Shown piece after piece: positions 43,841 through 44,508 of a stretch of DNA of 44,508 nucleotides; position 1 is the stretch's first letter; every line of letters starts with the position of its first letter. This stretch comes from an uncultured Rhodospirillales bacterium (GTDB taxonomy: Bacteria; Pseudomonadota; Alphaproteobacteria; Acetobacterales; Acetobacteraceae). The translations under genes and the position numbers were made by a program. Location: positions 1 to 44,508 of the forward strand of contig CAIJTR010000168.1 of the NCBI GenBank assembly GCA_903823665.1. Reading direction: 5' to 3'. Under the pieces are notes generated by a model that saw only the letters and a list, made by a program, of their open reading frames with translations, ran no database searches and was not told where the DNA came from.

Positions 43841-43890
43841 GCCGTCTCCTCGTTTTCGGCATCATGCGACAGGTGGAGGGGCTGGGAAAG

Positions 43891-44457
43891 ATGCAGCGAT
43901 GGCTCGCAGAACATTGGGTGGCGGGAGCCGTGTTCATGGCAGGGCTGCAGATCGCCTTGCTGCCCATGCTTTGGAATGCGTGGAGCTTGCCGGTGCTGCT
44001 GATCTATCTGCACGGCCCGGCCTACATGATCCATCAGGTGGAGGAGCATTGGGACGACCGGTTTCGGCAGTTCGCCAACTCTAAGATGTTTGGCGGGCGC
44101 GAGGTTCTGACGACGAAGGGCGTGCTGTGGGTCAATCTGCCAGGCGTCTGGGGGGTGAACTTGCTCGCTTTGCTGGCGGCCGAACGCATTGGCGCTCGGC
44201 TTGGTTTGGCCGCCGCCTACCTCGTGCTGATCAACGCTGCCGGACACCTCGTGATGGCCGTGCGGTCGCGTCGACCCAATCCCGGTGTTTGGACGGCCTT
44301 GGGCCTTTTCTTGCCGCTCGGCAGCGTTTCCGTGCTGACGATACACGCAAGCTTCTCCCATCATCTGCTGGGGCTGGCGATTGGCGGGGGACTGCACGCT
44401 GTGATCATCTTGGGCTGCGCTCGGCGCGATGCCGCTATCGCGTCTGGGACGCTCTAG
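43891..44457 (+). CDS. HXXEE-family membrane protein
   Basis: A 188-residue membrane protein with the family motif His48-Gln-Val-Glu51-Glu52 (YMIHQVEEHW) and about five hydrophobic segments, plus a late HH pair in FSHHLLG. ATG 43891 is preferred because GGAGGGG lies about nine bases upstream; an ATG at 43864 has no such site. The HXXEE pattern suggests a metal-binding membrane enzyme, but the function is unknown. Its stop codon is the TAG in the first bases of the second palindromic repeat. Confidence 0.85.
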   Translation: MQRWLAEHWVAGAVFMAGLQIALLPMLWNAWSLPVLLIYLHGPAYMIHQVEEHWDDRFRQFANSKMFGGREVLTTKGVLWVNLPGVWGVNLLALLAAERIGARLGLAAAYLVLINAAGHLVMAVRSRRPNPGVWTALGLFLPLGSVSVLTIHASFSHHLLGLAIGGGLHAVIILGCARRDAAIASGTL

Positions 44458-44508
44458 AGCAACGCCCGACCAGATTGAACCGTTCCGGTGCAATCTGGTC
44501 GGCGCTAA
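44454..44508 (+). repeat. Palindromic repeat, copy 2, at the 3' end of the HXXEE gene (cut by window end)
   Basis: Fifty-five bases identical, on the opposite strand, to 83-137. The window stops before the final 10-base arm seen in copy 1. The HXXEE stop TAG is bases 2-4 of the element (44455-44457), so almost the whole hairpin lies in the 3' untranslated region. Relative to transcription it has the same orientation as copy 1. Confidence 0.9.

Noticed and set aside
73-44508. The end repeats read as terminal inverted repeats of one large transposon
   Set aside because: There is no transposase or recombinase in between, the enclosed genes include core genes such as pgsA and moaE, and each copy is tied to a gene 3' end.

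Overview
The window comes from a high-GC proteobacterium, most likely an alphaproteobacterium. The reasons are the tightly overlapping operons, the pgsA-mobB-moaD-moaE block, a MarR/OmpR-regulator/EnvZ-type-kinase trio resembling PetP-PetR, and a small zinc anti-sigma protein divergent from an ECF sigma gene. Acetobacteraceae/Rhodospirillales is my best guess, inferred and not proven. I see no tRNA, rRNA, CRISPR array, insertion sequence or phage gene, and no gene-free stretch longer than about 300 bases.

Layout. (1) 73-8004, minus strand: an enolase-superfamily dehydratase/racemase, then a peptide/opine-type ABC importer (binding protein, two permeases, one fused double ATPase) ending in a GMC flavin oxidoreductase. 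(2) 8098-16636, plus strand: an MFS transporter coupled to the heterotetrameric sarcosine oxidase genes soxB-D-A-G, followed by a dimethylglycine dehydrogenase-like flavoprotein; a Rieske oxygenase (16633-17817) converges on it. Together these look like stepwise N-demethylation of betaine-type compounds toward glycine. (3) 17925-20839, plus: a gamma-glutamyltransferase-family Ntn hydrolase and an amidohydrolase. (4) 20814-25870, minus: an M24 peptidase/creatinase-fold enzyme leading a spermidine/putrescine-type ABC importer. (5) 25957-32387, plus: a branched-chain-amino-acid-type ABC importer interrupted by a serine carboxypeptidase (S10) gene and ending in a stand-alone GAF protein. (6) 32428-34852, plus: pgsA and molybdopterin genes with a small lipoprotein. 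(7) 34853-38344: a short AT-richer scar with a truncated CPBP protease, then a nucleotidyltransferase, a DUF2177 membrane protein and a chemoreceptor. (8) 38574-42302: MarR regulator, response regulator, sensor kinase, ECF sigma factor and zinc anti-sigma. (9) 42306-44457: a DUF35/thiolase-like pair and an HXXEE membrane protein.

The first 32 kb is a scavenging block: three complete ABC importers, each next to hydrolases or oxidoreductases able to open amide, peptide or N-methyl bonds, with no recognisable transcription factor among them. The most unusual non-coding signal is a palindromic repeat, identical over 55 bases, at both window ends. Each copy sits at the 3' end of a gene in the same orientation relative to transcription, and one copy encodes the C-terminus of the GMC oxidoreductase.
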